A program made the position numbers and the translations under genes. Shown here one piece after another: positions 9,901 to 18,919 of a stretch of 64,000 bases of DNA. The notes under the pieces are model-generated. The model did no database searches. It saw only the letters and a program-made list of their open reading frames with translations, and was not told where the DNA came from. Numbering within the stretch: the first letter of the stretch is position 1; each line of letters begins with the position of its first letter. The DNA lies in the NCBI GenBank assembly GCA_016219185.1, contig JACRBZ010000001.1, positions 97,975 through 161,974 of the forward strand, read 5' to 3'. This DNA is from Deltaproteobacteria bacterium (GTDB taxonomy: Bacteria; Desulfobacterota; Desulfobacteria; Desulfobacterales; Desulfatirhabdiaceae).

Positions 9901-12259
9901 GGGGGCCCGTGATCTGGGGAATACCCGTGAAAACTGTCAGAGCTTCATCTGTGGTCAGGTTAAAGATGTCCGAAATATTCAGGCCATTATAACGGATGTT
10001 CAAGGCCTCAGGGCCAAAGCGTTTTCCGGCGCACCTGGGGCAGGTCACAAAAACATCCGAGAGAAACTGCATCTCGATTTTTTCAAATCCTTCGCCTTTG
10101 CAGGCTTCACATCGACCTCCAGGAACATTAAAGGAAAAATATCCGGCGGAGAATCCTTTTTCACGGGCCTGCGGCGTATTGGCCAGGCGCTTTCGCAGGG
10201 GATCCATGGCACCGGTATAGGTCAGGGCATTGGCTCTCGGGGTTCGTCCCACCGCATGCTGATCCACCAGAATCGCTTCGGATATGTTCTCCAGCCCCTG
10301 GATCTTCCGGTATTGTCCCGGACGATCCGAAGCCTGGCCCTTGATCCGCTGAATGGCTTTATAAAGGATATCGCCGGCCAGCGTGGATTTTCCCGATCCG
10401 GACACGCCGGTAATACAGGTCATCACTCCCAGGGGAATGGCCACAGTCACGTCTTTTAAATTGTTTTCCGACGCCCCTTCAATTCGTATCCATTCAAGGT
10501 CATTTCGTATTTTTCCGCGCCGCGGAATGGGAATGCGTCGTTTTCCCGTCAAATAGTCACCGGTAAGGGTCCCGCCGATTTGGGACGCGGGGCCGTCGTA
10601 CATGATTTCGCCGCCATTTTCTCCGGCCTTGGGACCCATGTCCAGAATCCGGTCTGCCTGGCGGATGATCTCGGGGTCATGCTCCACCACGACAATGGTG
10701 TTGGGAAGGTCCCGAAGCCGCTTCAGGATTTCAACCAAGCGGTTGCAGTCCCTGGGGTGGAGTCCGATGCTGGGTTCATCCAGAACATAGAGGGCATTGA
10801 CCATGGAAGAGCCCAGGCTGGATGCCAAAGCCACGCGCTGGACTTCGCCTCCGGAAAGGGTTCTGGACTGCCGATCCAGGGTCAGATACCCCAGCCCCAC
10901 ATCCTGAAGGAATTTGAGTCGGGACAGGACTTCATCATAGATCATTCGGCTGGCGTTGTCCGTGGCATTCATGTCAAGGGCTGTAAAAAATGATGCAGCC
11001 TCCGTGACATTCAGGCTATAGACATCCGAGATCGTTCGGTCGTCCAGCCTATAAAGCAGGGTCTCGGGTTTAAACCGGGTTCCGTTGCAGGTGCCGCAGA
11101 CCGTGTAACTGCGATAGCGCGATAGAAATACCCGCACCGGCAGCTTATAGGTTTTGGTTTCCAGCCATTTGAAAAAACCGCGCACCCCGTAATATGCCGG
11201 CGTGCCTTCAACAATGGCCGTTCTCTGGTCGGGCGGCAGGTCTTCAAATGGAATGCGGGTGGATATTCCCTGTTTTTGGCAAAAGGCCATCAACTCTTCA
11301 AACTCGACCTTTTGATCCGAAACCGTTCCCCAGGGTTTGATGGCGCCCTGTTCCAGGGATTTTGACGCATCCGGAATCACCAGGTCCCAGTCAATATCGA
11401 TGGTCCTGCCAAACCCCCGGCAGGCATCACAGGCCCCGACCGGACTGTTAAAGGAAAAGAGATTGGGAACCGGAGGGGAATATAAGATCCCGCAGGAAGC
11501 GCACTCCAGACCCCGGCTGAAAGACAGAAAATGTTGAGGGCCCGACCACAGATCGATATGGCCGGCACCCCATTGAAATGCCTGTTCCAGGGAATCCATG
11601 ATCCGGGGCTGATCCACGGCCCGAAACCGAAGCCTGTCGACCAGAATATGAAGGGGCCGAGGGATTTCCTGCGCTGACAGGTCCGACAACTGGCCGGTCT
11701 GTCCCCCAACCACATAGCGGTCAAACCCCATGCGGGTCCAGGGCAGCAAGACATCCGGCGCCGGCACTGGATCCGGGCTTGGCTCGGAGGCCGCCGGAAA
11801 CGTGATGCGAATTTCCGTTCCTTCTGCCATGTCCTGGAGCATCTTCCAGACATGAAGCGGGGTCTCCGGTAGCACCGGTTTGCCGCACCCCCGACAGTGA
11901 AGCTGTCCCATGCGGCTATACAGGAGTTTAATGTAATCGGTCAGCTCCGTCATCGTACCCACGGTGGACCGGGATGTTCTTACGGGGTCCTTCCGGTCGA
12001 TGGCAATGGCCGGCGGTATTCCCAGAATGGCGTCCACCTGCGGCCGGTCCATTCGATCCATAAACTGCCGGGCATAGGGCGAAAATGTTTCCACATAGCG
12101 CCGCTGGCCTTCGGCATAGAGGGTGTCGAAGGCCAGGGAAGATTTGCCAGAACCACTGACGCCAGTGACCACCGTTATCCGGTTCAGGGGAATGTCCAGG
12201 TCAAGGTTTTTCAGGTTGTGCTGTCTGGCGCCGCGGACGACGATTGCTGGAGTTTTCAT
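6953..12259 (-). CDS. Tandem double-length UvrA (excinuclease ABC subunit A paralogue)
   Basis: The protein has about 1768 residues, nearly twice the usual 940, and consists of two consecutive UvrA units (about 1-935 and 940-1768). Each unit holds two ABC ATPase domains. Walker A motifs (GVSGSGKS) occur four times, and the signature LSGGE and Walker B DEP motifs recur likewise. Zinc-finger cysteine clusters ([31 protein letters not shown]) are present in both units. UvrA recognises bulky DNA lesions and loads UvrB; it is normally a dimer, so this chain could form the equivalent of a dimer by itself. ATG 12259 (MKTPAIVV) matches the usual UvrA start. The extra upstream 35 codons are probably untranslated. 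No uvrB is nearby, and it is likely a paralogue beside a normal UvrA elsewhere. Confidence 0.92.
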   Translation of the reverse strand: MKTPAIVVRGARQHNLKNLDLDIPLNRITVVTGVSGSGKSSLAFDTLYAEGQRRYVETFSPYARQFMDRMDRPQVDAILGIPPAIAIDRKDPVRTSRSTVGTMTELTDYIKLLYSRMGQLHCRGCGKPVLPETPLHVWKMLQDMAEGTEIRITFPAASEPSPDPVPAPDVLLPWTRMGFDRYVVGGQTGQLSDLSAQEIPRPLHILVDRLRFRAVDQPRIMDSLEQAFQWGAGHIDLWSGPQHFLSFSRGLECASCGILYSPPVPNLFSFNSPVGACDACRGFGRTIDIDWDLVIPDASKSLEQGAIKPWGTVSDQKVEFEELMAFCQKQGISTRIPFEDLPPDQRTAIVEGTPAYYGVRGFFKWLETKTYKLPVRVFLSRYRSYTVCGTCNGTRFKPETLLYRLDDRTISDVYSLNVTEAASFFTALDMNATDNASRMIYDEVLSRLKFLQDVGLGYLTLDRQSRTLSGGEVQRVALASSLGSSMVNALYVLDEPSIGLHPRDCNRLVEILKRLRDLPNTIVVVEHDPEIIRQADRILDMGPKAGENGGEIMYDGPASQIGGTLTGDYLTGKRRIPIPRRGKIRNDLEWIRIEGASENNLKDVTVAIPLGVMTCITGVSGSGKSTLAGDILYKAIQRIKGQASDRPGQYRKIQGLENISEAILVDQHAVGRTPRANALTYTGAMDPLRKRLANTPQAREKGFSAGYFSFNVPGGRCEACKGEGFEKIEMQFLSDVFVTCPRCAGKRFGPEALNIRYNGLNISDIFNLTTDEALTVFTGIPQITGPLALLSDVGLGYLRLGQPLNTLSGGEAQRLKLSRFLQETGTRSRLFILDEPTTGLHFQDIERLLEVFQRLTAKGHTVLVIEHNLDVIKTADWVIDLGPEGGDAGGTVVVSGTPESVSVCGQSHTGRFLREYLRPGKPGEMSTIPAAVSEPAAAWGGSIVVSGAREHNLKNVTATIPRNELVVMTGVSGSGKSSLAFDVLFAEGQRRYLESLAPYVRQYMTILERPDVDRITGLSPTVAIEQRISHSSRRSTVATLTEIYHFLRLLFSKLGDRHCPGCGKRMVTQTRKAIFDEILRRYSGVSASILTPKVSGRKGFHKDVLSRALKSGINRAKIDGAWTRIQPDMALSRYHEHTIELETGQWSSGGLNPELLTPLLDAALLEGNGSFTVVEAFGNETVFSLKGVCPTCGTGLEALDPRLFSFNSPQGACATCGGLGQIEAPEDGRRSVCPRCLGSRLKPLALSVTIGGFSIWELMQATAGQLESMIKGLSFGDAEKPVAEPVISEILSRLVLLNQLGLSYLSLGRSGDTLSGGEAQRVRLAAQLGSNLTGILYILDEPTIGLHPRDSGILIHALKTLRDRGNTVLVVEHDEETIRQADTLIDLGPGAGRDGGRIVASGTPEFIKNTESSLTGKYLKQKTHVMTSRLRRFRDQPRVEIQGACLNNLKSIDMEFPLNTLIAVTGVSGSGKSTLVKGTLFPAVRCVLEGRPVPESLCRSIRGLEPVKRILEVDHSPIGKTPRSVPASYVGFYADIRQLFALTPAARTRGYLPGRFSFNVEEGRCAACKGQGHNKIEMSFLPDVYVPCDVCQGKRFNPETLMVVYKGKTISEVLDMTFQEALAFFTPVPAIRRALSLVCDIGLGYLRLGQPSPTLSGGEAQRIKLAHQLVKASADHTVYVLDEPSTGLHPSDVERLVRVLQSLVDHGNTVVVIEHNLDIILAADLVIDLGPEGGQAGGQVVANGSPEEMLEKALSHTARYLKQYLGKR

Positions 12260-12380
12260 TGGCCAAAGATGATACATCCATGGCATTTTTTCAAGGCCGG
12301 AATCGGACGATCCCGAAATAAATGATCCTTTGACAAGGTGCCGGTTGTAAAAGGTTTTTGGCACCTCTTCTTTGTTGGCC

Positions 12381-12409
12381 TTGACACTTGGGGATAGAAA
12401 AAGTATAAA
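12381..12409 (+). promoter_or_regulatory. Sigma-70 type promoter of the tat operon
   Basis: TTGACA at 12381-12386 and TATAAA at 12404-12409 are separated by exactly 17 bases, a near-consensus housekeeping promoter. It lies about 140 bases before the tatA/B start, in the 290-base gap between uvrA and tat. Nothing else was recognised in that gap. Confidence 0.75.
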
Positions 12410-12549
12410 TTATCGGAATGCTATTTAGTGGTAATGGTTTCGTTTGCCATTTTACAGACACATTTAAAGGTCTGTAAAAACAACTTGCCGGAATCGATTA
12501 TCAGCCGTGAATTGTCCGGGGGCGGAATCGCCTTCTACTGGAGGAAATT

Positions 12550-12888
12550 ATGTTTGGCATCGGCATGCAGGAATTGCTCCTGATTCTGGCCATCGCCCTC
12601 ATTGTTCTGGGCCCAAAAAAACTGCCTGAAGTGGCCAAGGCACTGGGAAAGGCGCTGAATGAGTTCAAGCGGGCCACCAGTGAACTCAAAGAATCCCTGG
12701 AAGTGGATCAAAGCCTGAACACCGTTAAAAAATCATTTGATGCCATGAACGACGCCAAGCCTGCGGCAGACACCATTGCTTCCGCGCCTGATTTCGCTCC
12801 AGGGCCTTCAGAGGAGGCCACCACCCCCTCGCCTGCTACCAAAGAAGCCGCCCCCAAGACCCCTGAGCCTCCCCGTGCCGCCAGTTAA
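12550..12888 (+). CDS. Twin-arginine translocase subunit TatA/TatB family
   Basis: The 112-residue protein has one N-terminal membrane helix (MQELLLILAIALIVLGPKKL). The conserved LGPKKLPE hinge, an amphipathic helix (VAKALGKALNEFKRATSE) and a Pro/Ala-rich disordered tail follow. TatA builds the pore and TatB docks the substrate with TatC; the length and the position directly before tatC favour TatB, but the sequence alone does not decide. A GGAGG site is just upstream. It exports folded cofactor proteins such as periplasmic hydrogenases or dehydrogenases. Confidence 0.92.
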   Translation: MFGIGMQELLLILAIALIVLGPKKLPEVAKALGKALNEFKRATSELKESLEVDQSLNTVKKSFDAMNDAKPAADTIASAPDFAPGPSEEATTPSPATKEAAPKTPEPPRAAS

Positions 12889-12900
12889 CAGGACTTTCCC

Positions 12901-13665
12901 ATGAAAGAAGAAGAGAAAATCCCTTTTACTTCCCATCTGGAAGAGTTGCGTAAGCGTCTGATCACCTGTTTTATCGCTGTCGCCATCGGATTCGTTCTGG
13001 CTTACAGCGTTAAGGAATGGCTGTTTCATCTGCTGACCGCCCCACTGATCGCGGTCATGGAGCCGGGTGAAAAACTGATTTTTACCAGTCTTCCGGAGGC
13101 ATTTTTTGCTTATATGAAAGTGGCGCTTTTGTCCGGCACCATCCTGGCAATCCCCGTCATTTTATATCAATTCTGGATGTTCATCGCTCCCGGGCTATAC
13201 AGCAGGGAAAGACAGCATCTTGCCCCCATCATGGTCCTGTCCATATTCTTTTTTATCGGCGGCGCGCTTTTCGGCTATTATGTGGTCTTTCCCATCGGAT
13301 TTCAATTTTTCCTCAGCTTTGCCACGGACACCATCCGGCCGCTGCTGACCATGCGGGAATACTTAAGCTTTGCCTCGCTGTTTCTTCTGGTCTTCGGCCT
13401 GATTTTCGAGCTTCCGTTGGTCATCGTTTTTCTGGTAAAACTGGGCATTATTTCCATTGACTTTTTAACCAAAAACAGAAAATATGCCATACTTGTGATC
13501 TTTATCATCGCAGCCATTTTAACACCGCCGGATGTGGTTTCACAGACACTCATGGCCATTCCCATGATGGCACTCTACGAAATCGGCATTATCGGCGCCA
13601 GAATTTTTGTCCGCAAAAAACCTCAGGTAGATGCCCCGGTGGATACTCCGGAAGAAACGCCCTGA
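12901..13665 (+). CDS. tatC: Sec-independent protein translocase TatC
   Basis: The 254-residue protein has six predicted membrane helices. It starts with the diagnostic N-terminal PFTSHLEELRKRL and carries the conserved FxAYMKVALLSG segment in the first periplasmic loop. TatC is the twin-arginine signal receptor of the Tat translocon. It begins 12 bases after the TatA/B gene and shares its promoter. The C-terminal tail is Pro/Glu-rich and cytoplasmic. Confidence 0.97.
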   Translation: MKEEEKIPFTSHLEELRKRLITCFIAVAIGFVLAYSVKEWLFHLLTAPLIAVMEPGEKLIFTSLPEAFFAYMKVALLSGTILAIPVILYQFWMFIAPGLYSRERQHLAPIMVLSIFFFIGGALFGYYVVFPIGFQFFLSFATDTIRPLLTMREYLSFASLFLLVFGLIFELPLVIVFLVKLGIISIDFLTKNRKYAILVIFIIAAILTPPDVVSQTLMAIPMMALYEIGIIGARIFVRKKPQVDAPVDTPEETP

Positions 13666-13705
13666 GACACGGTTACGAGTTCTTGGTCGCAGTCCCAGCA
13701 GTGAA

Positions 13706-13735
13706 TTGCGGCGAAAGAACATTTACTGGTAGAAT
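13706..13735 (+). promoter_or_regulatory. Candidate promoter of the cytochrome c3 gene
   Basis: TTGCGG at 13706-13711 and TAGAAT at 13730-13735 are 18 bases apart, about 35 bases before the cytochrome c ATG. The match is moderate and the call rests on position and spacing only. Confidence 0.4.
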
Positions 13736-13769
13736 AAATTGTTAACAAGGGAAAGGAGGAAAAGGTCGT

Positions 13770-14222
13770 ATGAAGAAAACATTGTGGGTTGTCATGATTG
13801 TCGGTATTGCAGTTGTGTTTGCCTCAGCCGCCCTCTACGCGGGAACCAAGGCTCCGGATGTCATCAAAATGGAAAACAAGGCATACGCCAAACATGAAAA
13901 AGGCATTGTCGAGTTTTCGCATAAGAAACATGTTGCCGAATACAAGGGCACTTGCGGGGACTGCCATCATGACAAAGACGGGAAACCGCTGGCCAGTCTG
14001 AAAGACGGCGACAATGTTCAGGGTTGTATCGAATGCCACAAGAAACCCGGTGAAAAACCCAAGGGAAAAGATGCTCCCAAACTGACGGACAAGGAAGTGT
14101 TGGAATTTCATGCTGAAGCCATGCACAAGAATTGTCAGGGATGTCACAAGGAAATGAACAAAAAGAATAATAACCAGAACGCCCCGACAACTTGCGTGAA
14201 ATGCCATCCGAAAACCACTTGA
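13770..14222 (+). CDS. Tetraheme cytochrome c3 (class III), periplasmic
   Basis: A Sec signal peptide (about 1-24, ending AALYAG) is followed by four CXXCH heme motifs at residues 62-66, 86-90, 122-126 and 142-146. Extra histidines (HKKH at 51-54, H114, H119) suit bis-His ligation. The length of about 125 mature residues fits class III cytochrome c3, the periplasmic electron shuttle between hydrogenases or formate dehydrogenases and membrane redox complexes in sulfate reducers. A strong GGAAAGGAGG site precedes the ATG, and a terminator follows at 14259-14298, so the gene is probably monocistronic. Confidence 0.93.
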   Translation: MKKTLWVVMIVGIAVVFASAALYAGTKAPDVIKMENKAYAKHEKGIVEFSHKKHVAEYKGTCGDCHHDKDGKPLASLKDGDNVQGCIECHKKPGEKPKGKDAPKLTDKEVLEFHAEAMHKNCQGCHKEMNKKNNNQNAPTTCVKCHPKTT

Positions 14223-14258
14223 TCGTTTGACCCGGCGTTTCGATGCTGAATGACAGCA

Positions 14259-14298
14259 GGGCAGGCTCCTCTTTACAGAGAGGCGCCTGCCCTTTTTT
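14259..14298 (+). terminator. Intrinsic terminator after cytochrome c3
   Basis: GGGCAGGC at 14259-14266 pairs with GCCTGCCC at 14285-14292 and is followed directly by six T. It ends the cytochrome c3 transcript before the convergent CO dehydrogenase operon. Confidence 0.9.
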
Positions 14299-14381
14299 GT
14301 GTCCCTGTTTCTGCCCGGCAACCAAACAGAAGCGGATCGGATCAGGTTGCCAAGAATCGGATCATGGCATCCGTCATTTTT

Positions 14382-16262
14382 CTACAGCGTATGGAAGCCC
14401 AGCCCCAGTGCCTTTCTTCGCTCTTCGATATGGCGACGAATGAGAACCGCAGACTTTTCTGGGTCCGGTTCCACCGCAAACACCGCTCCGACAACATCCT
14501 TCAGCCCTTCCGTGAGAAGTTTGACCACATTCAGGCTTCCGGCAATGGGCGGCATGGGGCCCAGGACCGTGTAAACCCCGGAAGCCACGAAATACGCGCC
14601 AATGGACACGGCTTTTTCGGAATACCATTCGGGCGCGGCTCCCGCGATGGGAAGGTCGCTGAAATCCGCATTCAGGGCATTGGCCAGGGCTCCGGCCAGC
14701 ATCAGAATGCGCACGTTGTCCACGCAACTGCCAAGGTGCAGCACGGGCGGAATTCCCAGTGCCCCGCAGACCTCTTTCAGGCCGGGACCGGCAAATTGAA
14801 TGGCGTCCGGCACCTTGAAACCGGCCTTGGCAGTAGCAATGGCCGCGCACCCGGTGTCCACGACCAGAATGTCGTTTTCAATCAGGCGTCTGGCAAGGGT
14901 CACATGCCCGTAATCGTGCAGGATTTTGGGATTGTTGCATCCCACGATGCCGGCTGCACCGCGGATTTTTCCGGCCTTGATGGCTTCCAGAAGCGGGGCC
15001 GCAGATCCGCCGAGCGCCCCGACAATGGCTTCAACCGAAAACCCGCCGATGGAATTCACCGGTTCAACCGGCAGATAGACCTTGCCCCTTTTGTCATAAT
15101 TTTCGATGGCCTCCCGCACCAGGGCCTTGGCCAGTTCTTCGGCATTCTCGGGATGAAATTCCCGGTGTTCCATTCCGGGGAAGCGGGCCTTGTCGCTGGT
15201 GCTGATCATGCGGGTATGATAAGCGGCGGCCGTCTTTCCCAGAGACGGCATGATGCACTGATAATCCGCGAGCATCATCTCCACCGCGCCGGTGGATAAA
15301 ATCAGCTCTGTCATGAGGTGGTTGCCGGCCATGGGGATGCCGTGCCGCATCAAAAGCTCGTTTCCGGTGCAGCAGACCCCGGCAAGATTGATGCCCGTGG
15401 CGCCTTTGCTTTTTGCCAGTTGAATCAGTTCCGGAGACAGGCTGGCCATCAGGATCATTTCGGAAACCACGGGATTGTGGCCATGCACCACGATATTGAC
15501 CTGGTCTTTTTTAAGGACCCCGGAATTGACGCAGGTCGGCTTTGGAGAAGGCGTTCCAAAGAGAATGTCGGAGACCTCGCTGGCAATGAGAGAGCCGCCC
15601 CATCCATCGGAAAGGGCGTTTCGGAGCCCCTGAAGCAGCAGGCTCTGCCAGCCGTTATCCACGCCCATGTGCGTGCGATGCATCATTTCCGATGTTTCCC
15701 GGTCGATTCCCCGGGGCGTTATGCCCAGATTTTTCCAGATTTCCCGCCGTTTCGCGGGGGCCCGCTTCAGCAGGGTGAGCTCGGAGATTCGGGTGCCGTA
15801 ATCCTCCTGCATGGCATAGGCCAGTTCACCGGCAATGACGAGAATATCTTTTCCCAGGGTTTCGACGCCGTATTCGGCTGCAACGCTTTTGAGTTTTTCC
15901 GGGTCCCGAATGGCATATCCCGGAGACTTCCCTTTGGCGACATTGGCCAGGACTTCGATCAGATCACGTCCATGGTCCGAATGGGAGGCGGCGCCGGCGG
16001 CAATCATGCGGCAGAGATTGCGGGCCACGATAATGTCGGCGTCTGCCCCGCAAACTCCCTGCTGCGGGCCTTCGCCAAAGGGATCCACGCGGCAGGGCCC
16101 CATGACGCAGTTCCGGCAGCTCAGCCCCAGATCGCAGTATCCGCACTGGGGGAGCTGGGCCTGATGGCGGTCCCAAACGGTCTCGATCTGATCCGTCCGT
16201 GCTTTCTTGAGCAGCAACTGCCCATCTTCGGTAATGGTCTGTTGTTGAAAGGTGCTAAGCAT
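14382..16262 (-). CDS. cooS: Anaerobic Ni-Fe carbon monoxide dehydrogenase catalytic subunit
   Basis: The roughly 626-residue CooS oxidises CO to CO2 at a Ni-Fe-S C-cluster. ATG 16262 is preceded by a perfect AAGGAGG. Near the N-terminus are Cys40, Cys43, Cys49, Cys52, Cys57 and Cys71. Cys49 to Cys71 fit the B-cluster pattern, and the pair C40-X2-C43 fits the short D-cluster motif linked to a [2Fe-2S] cluster in the Desulfovibrio vulgaris enzyme. The VVHGHNPVVSEM motif around the C-cluster histidine and GVCCTGNELLMRHG are also present. It is the last gene of a gamma-CA/FAD-oxidoreductase/CooF-like/cooS operon. No cooC nickel-insertion ATPase is adjacent. The CO dehydrogenase appears not to be part of an acetyl-CoA synthase cluster. 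Confidence 0.96.
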   Translation of the reverse strand: MLSTFQQQTITEDGQLLLKKARTDQIETVWDRHQAQLPQCGYCDLGLSCRNCVMGPCRVDPFGEGPQQGVCGADADIIVARNLCRMIAAGAASHSDHGRDLIEVLANVAKGKSPGYAIRDPEKLKSVAAEYGVETLGKDILVIAGELAYAMQEDYGTRISELTLLKRAPAKRREIWKNLGITPRGIDRETSEMMHRTHMGVDNGWQSLLLQGLRNALSDGWGGSLIASEVSDILFGTPSPKPTCVNSGVLKKDQVNIVVHGHNPVVSEMILMASLSPELIQLAKSKGATGINLAGVCCTGNELLMRHGIPMAGNHLMTELILSTGAVEMMLADYQCIMPSLGKTAAAYHTRMISTSDKARFPGMEHREFHPENAEELAKALVREAIENYDKRGKVYLPVEPVNSIGGFSVEAIVGALGGSAAPLLEAIKAGKIRGAAGIVGCNNPKILHDYGHVTLARRLIENDILVVDTGCAAIATAKAGFKVPDAIQFAGPGLKEVCGALGIPPVLHLGSCVDNVRILMLAGALANALNADFSDLPIAGAAPEWYSEKAVSIGAYFVASGVYTVLGPMPPIAGSLNVVKLLTEGLKDVVGAVFAVEPDPEKSAVLIRRHIEERRKALGLGFHTL

Positions 16263-16272
16263 GATGACCTCC

Positions 16273-16875
16273 TTAGGCCGCCTGTCTGACGGCAATTTGC
16301 GCGCGTTTGATGGTATTCAGCAGGGTAAAGCCCGGCGAACCCTGGGGGATATCGGACCCTACTGAAATGCTTTGGCTGACCTGATCGGTTTTCCGCTTTA
16401 ACGCCATCGAAGGCTCTTCGAAAGTCAGTGCCCCGGATTTACAGACTTCCACACAGGCCGGCACCAACCCCTGCTGCTGCCGCTCCACGCAGTTGTCGCA
16501 TTTGACGGCAATAGCCTTTTTCGGCGGTGCGGATGCATCTTCGTGGTACCGGATCACGCCGAACGGGCAGGCCATGGCGCAGGATGCGCAGTTGATGCAC
16601 CGGTCCGGGTCGATGAGAACCGTTTCCGTCCGCAGCTCCCGGTAGATCGCAGTGGGCAGGCATGCCAGCATGCAGGGCGCCGGATTGCAATGCCGGCAGC
16701 GATTGGGGAACCCTTCGTCGTAAAGCCCCACGCCCACGTGAATCCGGGGCCTTGGCAAAGGGGTTTCCCGGATCGCCGAATAAAGCTGACGGGTCCGGGA
16801 ATGGGCCGTGGCGCAGGCCGCCATGCACTGCATGCATCCCACGCACCGTTCCGGATGAACGATAACCTGATTCAT
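16273..16875 (-). CDS. cooF: CooF-like ferredoxin with four [4Fe-4S] clusters
   Basis: This 200-residue protein has four cysteine groups: CVGCMQCMAAC at residues 11-21, CRHCNPAPCMLAC near 59-71, CINCASCAMAC near 93-103 and CDNC...CVEVC near 130-150. That is the HycB/CooF polyferredoxin pattern. It would carry electrons from CooS to the FAD oxidoreductase encoded just upstream in the operon. CTCC-type ribosome binding sites separate it from its neighbours by about 10 bases each. Confidence 0.92.
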   Translation of the reverse strand: MNQVIVHPERCVGCMQCMAACATAHSRTRQLYSAIRETPLPRPRIHVGVGLYDEGFPNRCRHCNPAPCMLACLPTAIYRELRTETVLIDPDRCINCASCAMACPFGVIRYHEDASAPPKKAIAVKCDNCVERQQQGLVPACVEVCKSGALTFEEPSMALKRKTDQVSQSISVGSDIPQGSPGFTLLNTIKRAQIAVRQAA

Positions 16876-16887
16876 AAAAGCCTCCTT

Positions 16888-18117
16888 TCAGAACGTCAAC
16901 GATTTGAGGGAAAGATGGGGTTCCAGCAATTTTCTCTTTGATACCCGAACCGGGATTTCGTTCTGGATCATGGCAGTCAGAATCCCGCCGGTTTCAATCC
17001 GATTGACGAGGGTGGCGCCGATGAGCCGGTCCCCTTCAAAAACCAGCCGGCGGTAGGTGTTCAGGCGCCGGTTGTGTTCGCTGATAACCGAATACCGCGG
17101 ATCATCCGGCGCGTTCACCCATCCGGCAGCCATGATATCCAGGTCAAAGATGCGAATGACGTTCCGGCTCAGGCTTCCCTTGTAGGCCACGGCGCGTCCG
17201 GCCATGTTCATGCCGGCGATGCGTCCCTGAGCGACTGCTTCCGGCCAGATGGCATTCACCCAGCGGGTTTTTCTGGCGATATCCACGGATTCCGCCACAT
17301 CGCCGGCGGCAAAAATACCGGGACAGGAAGTTTCCAGGTGATCGTCAACCACAATCCCCAGATCCACCCGGATACGGTCCCGGGGAACAAAGGAGACGGA
17401 AGGCAGAACCCCTTTGCCGACAATAACCAAGTCGCAGGAAACCTCGGATCCGTCAGAAAGAAAAGCGCCGGTCACCGTATCGGACCCCTTGAAGCCCGTT
17501 ACCTCCACACCCACCCGGACGTTCAGTCCCCGGCGGATCAGCTCGGCCAGAATCATGCCGCCGGCTGTTTCATCCACCTGAAGGGAGAGGGGGTAACCGG
17601 ATCGAATGAGCATGGTGACGCCGATTCCCCGATGCAGCAGCCCGCCGGCAGCCTTGAATCCGACCAGGCCGCCGCCCAGGACCAGGGCATGACGCGTCTG
17701 GGGAAGCGTTTTCAGCATGCTCAGCACCTGATGCTGATTCCGCATGAAAAAGATGTTGGTTAAATGGGCGGCTGCTGCTTTGATGGGCCGGGGATCGGCA
17801 CCGGAAGCAATGAGAAGGGTATCGTAGGGCAGGGTTTTTCCATCGGAAAGAAAGAGGATTTTCGCATCCACATCCATTCGGGCAACCCGGCTCCCGAGAA
17901 CCGGGGTGATGTTGAGGGACTCGTAAAAATCGGGACCACGAATGGGAAGCTTCGAGGGGGAAATGGCTCCTTCGAGGACAAGACTGATCATGGGGCGGCA
18001 ATACGGATCGACCGGCTCGTCGCTAATCATGAAAATACTGCCGGAACCGTCCAGTTCTCGGATGGACTCGGCAGCGCTGACACCGGCAATACCGTTTCCG
18101 ATGATGACGTGATTCAT
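16888..18117 (-). CDS. FAD/NAD(P)-dependent oxidoreductase of the CO dehydrogenase operon
   Basis: A 409-residue two-dinucleotide-fold flavoprotein. The FAD motif IGNGIAGVSAAE is at residues 6-17, a second NAD(P)-binding motif LGGGLVGFKAA near residue 147, and the FAD-contacting GIFAAGDVAES near 270. It belongs to the rubredoxin/ferredoxin-NAD reductase-like group and corresponds to the FNOR that often accompanies cooS-cooF. The set could couple CO oxidation to NAD(P)+ reduction. Its ATG lies one base after the stop of the carbonic anhydrase gene, whose last codons contain its AAAGGAGG site, so the two are translationally coupled. Confidence 0.9.
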   Translation of the reverse strand: MNHVIIGNGIAGVSAAESIRELDGSGSIFMISDEPVDPYCRPMISLVLEGAISPSKLPIRGPDFYESLNITPVLGSRVARMDVDAKILFLSDGKTLPYDTLLIASGADPRPIKAAAAHLTNIFFMRNQHQVLSMLKTLPQTRHALVLGGGLVGFKAAGGLLHRGIGVTMLIRSGYPLSLQVDETAGGMILAELIRRGLNVRVGVEVTGFKGSDTVTGAFLSDGSEVSCDLVIVGKGVLPSVSFVPRDRIRVDLGIVVDDHLETSCPGIFAAGDVAESVDIARKTRWVNAIWPEAVAQGRIAGMNMAGRAVAYKGSLSRNVIRIFDLDIMAAGWVNAPDDPRYSVISEHNRRLNTYRRLVFEGDRLIGATLVNRIETGGILTAMIQNEIPVRVSKRKLLEPHLSLKSLTF

Positions 18118-18118
18118 G

Positions 18119-18646
18119 CTAACCTCCTTTGCGAACCCGGCTGAAGGTCATGTGTTCGTGCGCCGCATCCAGATAATTCTGGATGGGATCGGCAATTTTG
18201 GGAATGATTTCATGAGGAAACTCCCTTCTGAATGTCGCAGGAGCCCCGGCAACCAGGTGAAACGGCCCGACAACCTGGCCTTCTTTCAAAAGGGAGCCGG
18301 CGGCGACAATGGAGCCTTCAAGGACCCGGCACTCATTCAACAGCAGGGACCCCATGCCGATCAGGCAATTATCTTCAATATAACAGCCATGTACCACGAC
18401 ATTGTGTCCGATGGTGACATCCTTTCCGATATGCGCGGGTTTTCCGTAATCCGTATGCACCGTGCAGTTGTCCTGAACATTGGAATTTTCTCCGACAAAA
18501 ATCGGGGCCATATCCCCTCTGAGCACCGCACCGTACCAGATGCTGGCCCCATCCCGGATTTCAACATCCCCGACAATCACCGCAGTGGGTGCAATAAAGA
18601 CATTTTGGCCGATACAGGGTTTTTTCTCACCTAAATCAATGATCAT
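18119..18646 (-). CDS. Gamma-class carbonic anhydrase / hexapeptide-repeat protein
   Basis: A 175-residue left-handed beta-helix protein with hexapeptide repeats. It has the three zinc-ligand histidines expected for gamma carbonic anhydrases (VHTDYG, then IGHNVVVHG). It starts the operon that continues into the FAD oxidoreductase, CooF-like and CooS genes. A carbonic anhydrase beside a CO-oxidising enzyme could hydrate the CO2 produced; this functional link is inference. Related proteins of the PaaY/YrdA group are not all active enzymes. Confidence 0.88.
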   Translation of the reverse strand: MIIDLGEKKPCIGQNVFIAPTAVIVGDVEIRDGASIWYGAVLRGDMAPIFVGENSNVQDNCTVHTDYGKPAHIGKDVTIGHNVVVHGCYIEDNCLIGMGSLLLNECRVLEGSIVAAGSLLKEGQVVGPFHLVAGAPATFRREFPHEIIPKIADPIQNYLDAAHEHMTFSRVRKGG

Positions 18647-18680
18647 TACAAGGCCTTAAATAATTTTTATAAATAGTCAT

Positions 18681-18696
18681 TCGTAAAACGTTACGA
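18681..18696. promoter_or_regulatory. Perfect 6-4-6 palindrome upstream of the CO dehydrogenase operon
   Basis: TCGTAA-AACG-TTACGA is a perfect inverted repeat 35 bases upstream of the first gene of the CODH operon. The half-site geometry is that of CRP/FNR-family regulators, though it differs from the published CooA and HcpR consensus sites as I remember them. The rest of the 270-base gap to dnaJ holds AT-rich sequence and no other clear site. Confidence 0.5.
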
Positions 18697-18919
18697 CTCG
18701 GGTTGAAGGTAAAAACAGTGCGATATGCAATTACCTGGACCTTCAATCTTCTGCAAAAAAACCTAATTTACTCATAAAACAAAGAAGTTTCAGAGTCAAA
18801 ATAAATGATCGATCCCCTTCCCCTTTATGGACAAACCGAAACACATGGAGTATGATGTCAATATATATAGCCCTTCGGAAACGGGCCCCTTCACCATTAA
18901 CCCATAAAAAATTATACCC

